Both the position numbers and the translations under genes were made by a program. Below are positions 7,167-13,582 of a DNA stretch of 22,419 nt, in pieces (position 1 is the first letter of the stretch; the number at the start of each line of letters is the position of its first letter). Where the stretch lies: contig JBDRFX010000035.1 in NCBI GenBank assembly GCA_043818355.1, positions 1 to 22,419 of the forward strand, in the 5' to 3' direction. Source of the DNA: JAHJCL01 sp043818355 (GTDB lineage Bacteria > Patescibacteriota > Minisyncoccia > Minisyncoccales > DG-74-3). The notes under the pieces were generated by a model. The model was not told the DNA's origin, searched no databases, and was given only the letters and a program-made list of their open reading frames with translations.

Positions 7167-8026
7167 GTGATTATAGTTTTAGTTATGAAAAAAAGAAGAA
7201 GCCAAAGAATAAATTCTCCACCCACCAATATGTATCCAAAATAATTATTTTTCTTAATTAATTCAATGCAATAAAAATGGAATGGAATAATTAAAATGAA
7301 AGAAGTTATTGCTCTAGGAAATATATTTAAACAATAATTAACAGCAACCATGATTATGATTATTATAATATTGGTTGTATTAAGAATCTTTAAAGTTTTT
7401 TCTTTCCCGAAAATAACAGGAAAAGTTAATAGTTTTTCTTGATTATCTGTTTCTATGTCTTTTACATCTAACAAAACCTGCATAGTTAAAGCTTTTAGAT
7501 ATGTAAACAAAGCAAAAATAAAGATAACTGGCGTAATTTCATATTCATAATAAATAACTGGAAAAAATACCATAGACGAAAAAAACAGGGCTACATAGAG
7601 ATTTTTGAAAATCACTATCTTCTTGGTTAATTTTTTAAAAATTGTTGTATAAAGAATTCCCAACACTATCAATCCAAAAGCGAAAATTAAAGATGTCTGA
7701 TTACCAAAGAATATTAAAAGAAAAGCTAAAAAGAATAAGTCTAAAAAAAGTACAGTCGGAATTATTTGTATGTATTTTTTAATATGATTTGTTCTTTCTG
7801 GATTTGTTAAATAATCAATATTTATTTCTTTACAGCGATTGTATAGATAAAGAGGGTAAAACATTAGATAAGAGGTAAGAAAACAATCCCAGGTTATTTT
7901 AACACCAAAAATCATGGCACTGACGATGGCAATGCTTGCAGCTCCCAAAGACTGAAAATGTCCTCCGTAAATAAATTCATTCCAAAGCCAATACAATAAT
8001 TCTTTTATCTTATTTATTTTTATCAT
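7163..8026 (-). CDS. UbiA-family prenyltransferase
   Basis: 287 residues with about eight or nine membrane helices. The two acidic UbiA motifs are present: N63xxxE67xxxD71 (YNRCKEINID, with Glu for the usual first Asp) followed by NPERTNH, and D187xxD190xxxD194 (DVKDIETD). UbiA enzymes move a polyprenyl group from a diphosphate to an aromatic, sugar or glycerol-phosphate acceptor in the membrane. The acceptor cannot be told from sequence; no quinone genes are in view. It heads the seven-gene minus-strand run and overlaps the histidine kinase gene by 4 nt. Its promoter at 8034-8062 places the transcription start at or next to the ATG, so the mRNA is probably leaderless. Confidence 0.85.
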   Translation of the reverse strand: MIKINKIKELLYWLWNEFIYGGHFQSLGAASIAIVSAMIFGVKITWDCFLTSYLMFYPLYLYNRCKEINIDYLTNPERTNHIKKYIQIIPTVLFLDLFFLAFLLIFFGNQTSLIFAFGLIVLGILYTTIFKKLTKKIVIFKNLYVALFFSSMVFFPVIYYEYEITPVIFIFALFTYLKALTMQVLLDVKDIETDNQEKLLTFPVIFGKEKTLKILNTTNIIIIIIMVAVNYCLNIFPRAITSFILIIPFHFYCIELIKKNNYFGYILVGGEFILWLLLFFITKTIIT

Positions 8027-8033
8027 TTCATAA

Positions 8034-8062
8034 ATTATATCTCAAAAACTTCATAAAAACAA
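8034..8062 (-). promoter_or_regulatory. Promoter of the prenyltransferase operon, predicted leaderless
   Basis: -35 TTGTTT (8062-8057), 17-bp spacer, perfect -10 TATAAT (8039-8034). Only 7 nt separate the -10 from the ATG at 8026, so transcription should start on or within a base or two of the start codon. The -35 overlaps the tail of the preceding terminator. Confidence 0.65.
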
Positions 8063-8089
8063 AAACTCCGCTCAATTGGGCGGAGTTTT
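8062..8089 (-). terminator. Intrinsic terminator after the small membrane protein gene
   Basis: AAAACTCCGC (8062-8071) pairs perfectly with GCGGAGTTTT (8080-8089), extendable inward by a G-U and a C-G pair to an AATT loop. On the minus strand the stem ends in TTTT and continues T-rich (TTTTTGTTTTTA). It separates the thpR-murC unit from the prenyltransferase operon. Confidence 0.85.
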
Positions 8090-8101
8090 AGGTAATTATA
8101 T

Positions 8102-8326
8102 TTAAACTGTTGGTAAATCTTCTGATTCTTCTTCTGGATTATCTTCTACCATTGGTTCAGAAGGCGCTTCTGGTTGAGATGGTTGATAGGGTTGTGTTTC
8201 TGGTTCAGGAGTAATCATGGGTTGAGAAACCATAGGCTCTGATTCTTCTGCTCTCTTGTCTTTTTTAGCTATGAAAAACCAATAAAGGACAACGGCTAAC
8301 ACAATTATTAATAAAGCTAAATACAT
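8102..8326 (-). CDS. Small single-pass membrane protein with Pro/Glu-rich tail
   Basis: 74 residues that I do not recognise as a family. Residues 2-20 form one hydrophobic helix, followed by the basic stop-transfer patch AKKDKRAEE and then about 45 residues rich in Pro, Glu, Gln and Ser (for example QPYQPSQPEAPSEP) with no hydrophobic core, so the tail is probably disordered and acidic. The positive patch after the helix suggests the tail stays in the cytoplasm. The gene lies 66 nt downstream of murC on the same strand and ends at a strong terminator, so it may be the last gene of that unit or have its own promoter. Its low complexity makes function prediction unsafe; the coding call rests on clean start, stop, helix and terminator. 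Confidence 0.7.
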   Translation of the reverse strand: MYLALLIIVLAVVLYWFFIAKKDKRAEESEPMVSQPMITPEPETQPYQPSQPEAPSEPMVEDNPEEESEDLPTV

Positions 8327-8392
8327 AATATTTTATATAATTAATATGAATTATTCTAACTTAGTTTATTCTTGTTCTTTTTTGTCACAATG

Positions 8393-9700
8393 TCAAGCAA
8401 AGTCCTCTATAATTTTATATATATCCCCTGCTCCCATTACAACAATAATTTCTTTTCCCCTTAATTCTTTTTTCAAATGATCAATGATATTCTTTTTCTC
8501 AACATAAATAACAGATTCTTTTTGTGTAGCCTTAGCTAATTTTTCTGAACTCACCTTTTCTCTAATTTTTTCATCCTCTCTGCCAGCAACGTCATAAATA
8601 TCAGTTAAAATAATTTTATCAATAGGAGCATTTTTGAATGTTTCTATAAAGTTATCCCATAAATAATGAGTTCTTTGATATTGATGAGGTTGAAATATAC
8701 AATATATCTCTTTATTGGGATATTTTTCTCTAACAGACTCCAGAGTAACCCTTATTTCTGTTGGATGATGGCCATAGTCAATAATTAAAGAATGTTCTTT
8801 ATTATTAATTTTAATCAATTTTTTTTCAAACCTTCTCCAAGATCCAGTATATTTCCCCAAAGAGTTAAAAGAAATTTCATCTTTAATATTTAGTTCTCTA
8901 GCAACAGCTAAAGCAGCTAAAGCATTAGAAATGTTGTGTTTTCCTGGTATTTTTAATATATTTTTAAGCTTTTCAAATTCTTTTTGTTTTATTGAATATA
9001 AGCTTAAACGTATCGGTTCTTTAAGTTTTTTTCCAATCCGATATGCATTTTTATCATCTTGATTAGCTATAAGAAGCCCATTTTCAGGTAAAAGTTGAAC
9101 ATACTTAGTATAAACTTCAAAAATATGGTCTAAATCTTTAAAAAAATCCATATGCTCTTCTTCAATATTAGTTAGAATTATAATTTCGGGCCTATAATGC
9201 AAAAAGGCTCCCTTAAATTCACAAGCCTCAATAACCAGATATTTGCTTTTGCCCGCTCTATAATTAGAATTATCTAATTCTTTTAATTTAGTACCAACTA
9301 TTATAGTAGGATCTAATCCAGCTTCCATTAATAGAAGCCCAATCATAGAGGTTGTGGTGCTTTTGCCATGAGTACCAGAAACAGCAATAGTAAAATATTC
9401 TTCAGTCAATTCTCCCAAAGCCTCAGGATATGTTATGCATTTAAGTCTAAGATTTCTTGCTTCTATTAGTTCTGGATTATCAAAAGGAATTGCTAAAGTA
9501 TAAACCACTAAATCTAGATCTTTAGCAATATTGCTTGAAGAATGTGGTCCAATAAAAATCTTAACTCCTAAATTTTCTAAAGATTGAGTAGTTTCAGATT
9601 CGTTCAAATCAGACCCTGAAACTGTGTGGCCTTCATATATATAATGTTTAGCTAAAGCAGAGGTTCCTATTCCGCCAATGCCAATAATATGTATATTCAT
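8393..9700 (-). CDS. murC: UDP-N-acetylmuramate--L-alanine ligase
   Basis: 435 residues, close to the usual 440-480. MurC adds L-Ala to UDP-MurNAc, the first peptide step of peptidoglycan synthesis in the cytoplasm. Domains in order: N-terminal Rossmann UDP-binding domain (HIIGIGGIGTSALA, 4-17), central ATPase with P-loop GTHGKSTT (109-116) and TNIEEEHMDFF, and C-terminal domain with GSWRRFEKK, DYGHHPTEI and QPHQYQRT, all MurC-specific. No lysine- or DAP-ligase features appear. The ATG overlaps the thpR stop by 4 nt (ATGA), so the two are translationally coupled. It makes the substrate for the murD product whose start is at the left window edge. Confidence 0.96.
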   Translation of the reverse strand: MNIHIIGIGGIGTSALAKHYIYEGHTVSGSDLNESETTQSLENLGVKIFIGPHSSSNIAKDLDLVVYTLAIPFDNPELIEARNLRLKCITYPEALGELTEEYFTIAVSGTHGKSTTTSMIGLLLMEAGLDPTIIVGTKLKELDNSNYRAGKSKYLVIEACEFKGAFLHYRPEIIILTNIEEEHMDFFKDLDHIFEVYTKYVQLLPENGLLIANQDDKNAYRIGKKLKEPIRLSLYSIKQKEFEKLKNILKIPGKHNISNALAALAVARELNIKDEISFNSLGKYTGSWRRFEKKLIKINNKEHSLIIDYGHHPTEIRVTLESVREKYPNKEIYCIFQPHQYQRTHYLWDNFIETFKNAPIDKIILTDIYDVAGREDEKIREKVSSEKLAKATQKESVIYVEKKNIIDHLKKELRGKEIIVVMGAGDIYKIIEDFA

Positions 9701-10254
9701 TGTAGTTTAATAGATTCTAAAGTTGTATATTCGGCTCCCGTTCTTTTTAATATACTTTCCATTATTTCTATAGATTCAACATTAAAATTTAAATTTGAAT
9801 TGGATTGTTGAATTGCTCTTTCTTCAGGGTTAATTTTTTGAAAATCCCAAACATTTAATCTAGCCAATGTTATATGAGGATTAAATTCTTTTTTATCCAA
9901 TTCAAAATCAATGCTTTTTAATAAGGTTTGATTCAAATTAGATTGAATTATTCTTAATTCATTAGATAGCTCTATTTTTCTCCATATCATCTTTGGGTTT
10001 TTTAAATCAGGGCCATAAGAAAGATCATTTAGAGAAAGAGAAAAAGGAGCGTAGTTTTTGGATAATTCTTTTATGGCTTCAATAACTTTTGTTATTTCTT
10101 CTTCTGTTCTGTTTCCTAAAAATGCCAAAGTAAGATGTAGATTCTCTGGTTTTGTCCACTTAGCTGGAATCTCAAAATATTGATCTTGTATAGAGAGCAA
10201 TTCTTTTTTAATCTCCTCAGGTAAATTAATTGCAATAAAAATTCTATGCAACAT
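9697..10254 (-). CDS. thpR: RNA 2',3'-cyclic phosphodiesterase (2H phosphoesterase, ThpR/LigT)
   Basis: 185 residues from the ATG at 10254. The two His-x-Thr-x catalytic motifs of the 2H family are present: HLTL at 40-43 and HITL at 127-130, with the usual RIFIAINLP start and LAFLGN after the first motif. Members hydrolyse 2',3'-cyclic phosphate ends of RNA, and some act as 2'-5' RNA ligases in vitro. The reading frame is open to an ATG at 10287, but that start would sit within the -35 region of the promoter at 10262-10289, and the family normally begins right at RIFIAI, so 10254 is preferred. The stop overlaps the murC start. The association with murC is probably only transcriptional. Confidence 0.9.
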   Translation of the reverse strand: MLHRIFIAINLPEEIKKELLSIQDQYFEIPAKWTKPENLHLTLAFLGNRTEEEITKVIEAIKELSKNYAPFSLSLNDLSYGPDLKNPKMIWRKIELSNELRIIQSNLNQTLLKSIDFELDKKEFNPHITLARLNVWDFQKINPEERAIQQSNSNLNFNVESIEIMESILKRTGAEYTTLESIKLQ

Positions 10255-10261
10255 ATGCTTT

Positions 10262-10289
10262 ATTTTATCACAGAGCTTGTATTTCACAA
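10262..10289 (-). promoter_or_regulatory. Extended -10 promoter of thpR-murC, predicted leaderless
   Basis: -35 TTGTGA (10289-10284), 16-bp spacer, -10 TAAAAT (10267-10262) preceded by TGN as in extended -10 promoters. The -10 ends 7 nt before the ATG at 10254, so the transcript should begin at the start codon. No Shine-Dalgarno exists for this gene. Confidence 0.6.
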
Positions 10290-10363
10290 GAATAAAATAA
10301 TCTTCCTTGTTAAAAATTTTTAATATGATAGATTAAAAATTAGCACCTTACTTATAATAAGGC

Positions 10364-10368
10364 AGGAG
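10364..10368 (+). promoter_or_regulatory. Strong Shine-Dalgarno of the HMG-CoA synthase gene
   Basis: AGGAG sits 8 nt before the ATG at 10377. This is notable because most genes here have no Shine-Dalgarno. A small inverted repeat (CCTTA 10346-10350, TAAGG 10358-10362) lies directly upstream and could form a 5-bp hairpin in the mRNA. Confidence 0.75.
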
Positions 10369-10376
10369 AATTAAAA

Positions 10377-11546
10377 ATGACAGAAATTAAAGTTGGGATA
10401 AGTCAGATAGGAGTAGTAATTCCTGAACACTTTATCTTAGCTGAAAAAATAGCCAGATTGCGAGGATTAGACTCAGAATACCCGACTAAAGGGTTGGGAG
10501 TAAAAGCATGCAGAATCCCTTACGACATTTCATTGGAAGAACTTGTTGTTCAGGCTCTTAAACAAATAGACAACTCAGGCGTAGAGATGATTTTTTTTGC
10601 AACTGAATCAGACTCCAATATGTCTAAACCAATGGCCGTAAGAGTTTTGGGAGAATTGGGGATTACTGTTGTTCCGATTCAGTTAAAATTTGCTTGCTTG
10701 GCAGGACTTCAGGCTTTAATCCTGGCTTGCCATGTTGTAGCTAGCAATGGTAAACCTGCTATTGTCATAGCAGTAGATCGCTCTATTTACCGAGAAGATG
10801 ATCCTAAGGCAGAGGTAACTGAAGGATGCGCAGCTGTGGCAATGAGAGTAGAAATAAATCCAGAGCTACTGGCTTTAGACTACTTACATTATGGACAGTA
10901 TGCTCAAGACATAGATGACTTTAGTATTCCCCACAAAACTGCTCCCTTTCCTCATCTTGGTCAAGATGGAATCCTGACCACGCCTACTTTCTTGAAATGT
11001 GTAAAATTGTCTGTTGAAGATTGGAAAACAAAGAATCCAGAATTCGGACCAATAAAAGATAATCTAGATTATTTTTTAGTCCACACTCCATTTCCTAAGA
11101 TGGTAGAGTGGTATATGGCAATGTTCTGGAGTTACGAAAAGTACGGACAAGAAGAGCACCTTACCATAGAAGATTGCGTGAAAGATCCAAATCTCTTCAA
11201 GGAATACAAGAAGAAAATTGACGAGACCAGAAAACAAGACTCTGAATTCCAAGATTTCTTTGAGAAAAAAGTTAAGCCAGGGCTGAAATATAATCCCCGT
11301 ATAGGCAACCCATACACGGTATCCATTTTTCTTTGTTTAATTGCAATTTTGGAGCAAGCAAAAGAAGGTCAAAAAATTGGTCTTCTAGGATACGGAAGTG
11401 GAGCGGGAAGTATGGTAGTCAAAGCAAAGATAATCAAGAGTGGTTTCAAAAGCAATCTACAAGAGCAAATCCAAGAGGGAAAAGAACTTACCCCAGATGA
11501 GTATGAGGACTGGAGAGAAAGAACTGTAAGGCAGATTCGGCAATAA
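10377..11546 (+). CDS. mvaS: Hydroxymethylglutaryl-CoA synthase
   Basis: 389 residues, the length of bacterial MvaS. It condenses acetyl-CoA with acetoacetyl-CoA to HMG-CoA, the committed precursor of the mevalonate route to isoprenoids. Catalytic residues fit the family: E77 (FFATESDS), C107 (LKFACLAGLQA), H236 (VHTPFPKM), plus IGNPYTVS (the GNxYT motif) and GYGSGAGS near the C-terminus. Alignment by eye follows Staphylococcus MvaS over most of its length. No other mevalonate gene is in the window. The gene stands alone on the plus strand between a divergent thpR and its own terminator. By eye its GC is clearly higher and its codon choice different from the flanking genes, and it has a canonical Shine-Dalgarno, which suggests acquisition by transfer. 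A role in some other HMG-forming condensation cannot be excluded. Confidence 0.9.
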   Translation: MTEIKVGISQIGVVIPEHFILAEKIARLRGLDSEYPTKGLGVKACRIPYDISLEELVVQALKQIDNSGVEMIFFATESDSNMSKPMAVRVLGELGITVVPIQLKFACLAGLQALILACHVVASNGKPAIVIAVDRSIYREDDPKAEVTEGCAAVAMRVEINPELLALDYLHYGQYAQDIDDFSIPHKTAPFPHLGQDGILTTPTFLKCVKLSVEDWKTKNPEFGPIKDNLDYFLVHTPFPKMVEWYMAMFWSYEKYGQEEHLTIEDCVKDPNLFKEYKKKIDETRKQDSEFQDFFEKKVKPGLKYNPRIGNPYTVSIFLCLIAILEQAKEGQKIGLLGYGSGAGSMVVKAKIIKSGFKSNLQEQIQEGKELTPDEYEDWRERTVRQIRQ

Positions 11547-11575
11547 CACAGTTGAGATATCTCATAAATTCCAAA

Positions 11576-11608
11576 GAGAAAGTAAATCAAACTTTCTCCT
11601 TTTTTTTT
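11576..11608 (+). terminator. Intrinsic terminator of the HMG-CoA synthase gene
   Basis: GAGAAAGT (11576-11583) and ACTTTCTC (11591-11598) form a perfect 8-bp stem with a 7-nt loop, followed by C and a nine-T run. A classic plus-strand terminator 30 nt after the stop codon. Confidence 0.9.
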
Positions 11609-11615
11609 GAAAAAA

Positions 11616-11624
11616 TGATAAAAT
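11616..11624 (+). promoter_or_regulatory. Extended -10 element before the 101-codon gene, predicted leaderless
   Basis: TGATAAAAT matches the TGn-TAnAAT extended -10 form and ends 7 nt before the ATG at 11632. The -35 region is occupied by the preceding terminator T-tract and has no good match, which an extended -10 can tolerate. No Shine-Dalgarno is present. Confidence 0.45.
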
Positions 11625-11631
11625 TGAATAT

Positions 11632-11937
11632 ATGAAGATTGTTATTGAAAATTTTCTCAACAGAAACATTGTTATGGCGCTGAGAAGAGCCGGCTATATT
11701 ATGCTTGGAGAATATGACGAGGGAGCAAAATTAAGTTTTGTTAAGAAGTTGGATTTAAATTATTATCCAAGATTTCATGTTTATTTGAAAATAAATCACG
11801 ATGACTCAGTGCTAACCCTTGATTTACATCTTGATCAAAAAAAACCTGTTTATGAAACAACTCCAGACCATGGAGCCGAATATGAAGGAGTTTTGATAGA
11901 GCAAGAAATGGAGAGATTAAAATCTCTTTTGAAATAA
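11632..11937 (+). CDS. Small protein of unknown function, 101 residues
   Basis: I cannot assign a function. The protein has no membrane segment and no cysteines. It is a mixed alpha/beta small domain: MKIVIENFLNR then a helix (NIVMALRRAGY), a middle part with alternating polar and aromatic residues (YYPRFHVYLKI), HLDQKKPVYE, HGAEYEG and a C-terminal helix. The clustered His and acidic residues (H65, D67, H79, E82, E84 region) could bind metal or substrate, but that is a guess. It has a clean ATG, an extended -10 just upstream, and base composition typical of its neighbours, so it is very likely real. It lies between the HMG-CoA synthase terminator and the ino1 terminator as a single-gene unit. 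Confidence 0.75.
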   Translation: MKIVIENFLNRNIVMALRRAGYIMLGEYDEGAKLSFVKKLDLNYYPRFHVYLKINHDDSVLTLDLHLDQKKPVYETTPDHGAEYEGVLIEQEMERLKSLLK

Positions 11938-11941
11938 AATC

Positions 11942-11964
11942 TCAACGAGGCCGGGTCTCGTTGA
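11942..11964 (-). terminator. Intrinsic terminator downstream of ino1 and the PadR relic
   Basis: TCAACGAG (11942-11949) pairs with CTCGTTGA (11957-11964) around a 7-nt loop. On the minus strand it runs into ATTTTATTT; on the plus strand there is no T-run, so it mainly serves the minus strand, although it also sits just after the plus-strand 101-codon gene. Confidence 0.65.
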
Positions 11965-11971
11965 AAGAATA

Positions 11972-12115
11972 TTATTCAGTTTTCTCTACTAATTCTTGTG
12001 AGAAAGCTTTCATTTTCTCTAATTCTTTCATTCCCTCCTCAGTAGTCTTATAGGCTTTTTTGCCTTGGAGTTTTTCAGGACTAATGTATCCTTGAGATTC
12101 TAGTCTATTAAATTT
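11972..12115 (-). pseudogene. C-terminal relic of a PadR-like winged-helix regulator, in frame behind ino1
   Basis: Immediately after the ino1 TAA the same frame stays open for 47 codons to a TAA at 11972-11974. The translation (NRLESQGYISPEKLQG, then KKAYKTTEEGMKELEKMKAF) aligns without gaps to residues 57-92 of the intact PadR-like protein at 13280-13582, with 13 of 36 residues identical by hand. It covers the end of the recognition helix, the wing and the C-terminal helix; the N-terminal helices are absent. There is no usable start codon: the only ATGs lie late, within the C-terminal helix. It is best read as a remnant left by deletion or recombination. Expression as a UAA-readthrough tail of Ino1 is possible but has no direct support. 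Confidence 0.65.
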
Positions 12116-13219
12116 TTATCTTTCTCTTTCTCCAATTATAAATTCTTCAACCATTTCTCTAGCTTTTTCATCATTAAATTGTTCTGGAGGAGATTTCATA
12201 AAGTAAGCTGACGGAGAAATTAAAGGACCACCTACTCCTCTGTCCAAAGCTAGTTTAGCCATTCTTAGTGCATCAATAACACAGCCTGCTGAATTGGGTG
12301 AGTCTTCTACATTAAGTCTTAACTCTATTGCCATTGGTAGGTTGCCAAATTGTTTTCCTTCAATTCTAATAAAAGCAATTTTCTGATCTTCTAAAAATGG
12401 AATACAGTCAGATGGTCCAATGTGTAAGTCATCATAACTTAATCTTTTATTTAATTGAGATTCAACAGATTCAGTTTTAGAAATCTTTTTACTTTTTAAT
12501 CTGTTTTTAGACAACATATTCAAGAAGTCAGTGTTACCCCCAACATTCAATTGATAAGATCTTTCTATCTTCACTCCCCTTTTAGCACAAATATGGCTTA
12601 GCACCCTATGAACAATGGTAGCCCCTATTTGAGATTTAACATCATCTCCAATAATAGGTAAATTTTTATCAGTAAATTTCTGAGCCCATTCTTTATTAGT
12701 TGCTATAAAGACTGGCATACAGTTGACCATAGCACATCCAGCTTCTAGGGCAGCTTCAGCATAAAATTTTGCTGCTTTTTCAGAACCAACAGGTAGAAAG
12801 TTAATTAAAACTTCAGCTCCTGATTCTTTAAGTTCTTTTACAACATCAACTGGAGGTAGGTCAGCTACTACAAAAGCTCTATCTTCAGGAAAGTCTTTAA
12901 AGTGATCGGCTACTCCATCCATAACAGGGCCCATCTTCACTTTTACGTTTAAATTTGGTATTTTAGAGTAAAAGACCTTTGCGCAGTTTGGTTTAGCAAA
13001 CATTGCTTCAGAATAATCTTTACCGACTTTTCTTTTATCTACATCAAATGCAGCAACCAACTTTATATCAGAAGGTTTATAGTCCCCTATTGTATTATGC
13101 ATTAGACCAGGAATAATTTCGTCATCACTTTTTACATCTTGATAAAAGTGAATTCCCTGAATAAGAGCTGATGCACAGTTACCTACGCCCACTATTGCAA
13201 TCTTGATTTCTTTATCCAT
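12116..13219 (-). CDS. ino1: Inositol-3-phosphate (myo-inositol-1-phosphate) synthase
   Basis: 367 residues, the length of the compact actinobacterial/archaeal-type enzyme (the eukaryotic form is over 500). It converts glucose-6-phosphate to inositol phosphate with bound NAD. Visible: the NAD-binding start IAIVGVGNCASALIQGIHFY (8-27), a MPVFIA region with the conserved stretch IGDDVKSQIGATIVHRVL, NVGGNTDF and LRLNVEDSPNSAG near the C-terminus, all hallmark blocks. Inositol phosphate could feed inositol phospholipids, glycolipid anchors or compatible solutes; no partner gene is in the window. The ATG at 13219 lies close behind a TATAAT box, with a very short leader and no Shine-Dalgarno. A PadR-like regulator gene is divergent, and a perfect palindrome overlaps the promoter, so repression by that regulator is the simplest model. 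Confidence 0.94.
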   Translation of the reverse strand: MDKEIKIAIVGVGNCASALIQGIHFYQDVKSDDEIIPGLMHNTIGDYKPSDIKLVAAFDVDKRKVGKDYSEAMFAKPNCAKVFYSKIPNLNVKVKMGPVMDGVADHFKDFPEDRAFVVADLPPVDVVKELKESGAEVLINFLPVGSEKAAKFYAEAALEAGCAMVNCMPVFIATNKEWAQKFTDKNLPIIGDDVKSQIGATIVHRVLSHICAKRGVKIERSYQLNVGGNTDFLNMLSKNRLKSKKISKTESVESQLNKRLSYDDLHIGPSDCIPFLEDQKIAFIRIEGKQFGNLPMAIELRLNVEDSPNSAGCVIDALRMAKLALDRGVGGPLISPSAYFMKSPPEQFNDEKAREMVEEFIIGERER

Positions 13220-13233
13220 AATTTAATAAATTA

Positions 13234-13262
13234 ATTATATTAGACTATTTTACCGCTGTAAA
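13234..13262 (-). promoter_or_regulatory. Promoter of ino1
   Basis: -35 TTTACA (13262-13257), 17-bp spacer, perfect -10 TATAAT (13239-13234); the start would fall about 7-8 nt before the ATG. A second option uses TTGACA (13274-13269), 16 bp, TAAAAT (13252-13247). Both overlap the palindrome at 13246-13265. Confidence 0.6.
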
Positions 13263-13265
13263 ATA
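13246..13265. promoter_or_regulatory. Perfect 20-bp palindrome, candidate operator between ino1 and padR
   Basis: TATTTTAC, CGCT, GTAAAATA: 8-bp arms, perfect match, 4-bp centre. It lies in the 60-bp divergent gap and overlaps the ino1 promoter elements. The neighbouring PadR-like gene encodes the likely ligand-responsive or autoregulating repressor. The sequence differs from the classical PadR ATGT-N8-ACAT operator. Confidence 0.55.
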
Positions 13266-13279
13266 TCTTGTCAAGTACT

Positions 13280-13582
13280 ATGAATCCACTTTTAAGATTA
13301 AGAGAACACAATACGAAAGGAAATCTTTGGATTTATATTTTGTTTTTGTTAAATAAAGAAAATTTGCATGCGTGGAGTATTCAAGATTTAATTGCAAAAA
13401 AATTTAATTTTAAACCAGGAAGAATCACGGCCTATAGAGTTCTTTATAGATTAGAAGAAGAAGGTTTTGTTAAAAGCAAAACCAAAGATAGAAGAAGAAC
13501 ATATCAGATTACTGAAAAAGGAAGAAAACAATTAGAAGAAGCAAAAGATTTTTACAAAGAAATTTTAAAGAATTTAAGTTAA
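13280..13582 (+). CDS. PadR-like winged-helix transcriptional regulator
   Basis: 100 residues from the ATG at 13280; a TTG at 13268 would add four residues but has no better support. One winged-helix domain: an N-terminal helix (NLWIYILFLLNKE, 15-27), helix 2 (AWSIQDLIAKKF, 31-42), a recognition helix (GRITAYRVLYRLEEEGFV, 47-64), a basic wing (KTKDRRRTYQIT, 68-78) and a C-terminal dimerisation helix. The VLYRLEEEGFV and TYQITEKGRKQL pattern is typical of PadR proteins. It lacks the longer C-terminal domain of PadR subfamily 1. It is divergent from ino1 across a perfect palindrome and overlaps the next gene by 1 nt (TAATG), so it probably controls both. A degraded relative lies behind ino1. 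Confidence 0.82.
   Translation: MNPLLRLREHNTKGNLWIYILFLLNKENLHAWSIQDLIAKKFNFKPGRITAYRVLYRLEEEGFVKSKTKDRRRTYQITEKGRKQLEEAKDFYKEILKNLS

Noticed and set aside
8327..8392. TTGACA at the murC stop as a promoter for the 74-codon gene
   Set aside because: No convincing -10 lies at 16-18 bp spacing, so the gene may be read from the murC transcript.
10353..10358. TATAAT upstream of the HMG-CoA synthase gene as its -10 box
   Set aside because: No acceptable -35 lies 16-18 bp upstream, and the start would fall within the Shine-Dalgarno; it may just be part of a small hairpin.
11972..12118. Recoding of UAA as sense to make an Ino1-PadR fusion
   Set aside because: Known recoding in candidate phyla affects UGA. 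Other genes here end normally in TAA, and Ino1 is full length without the extension.
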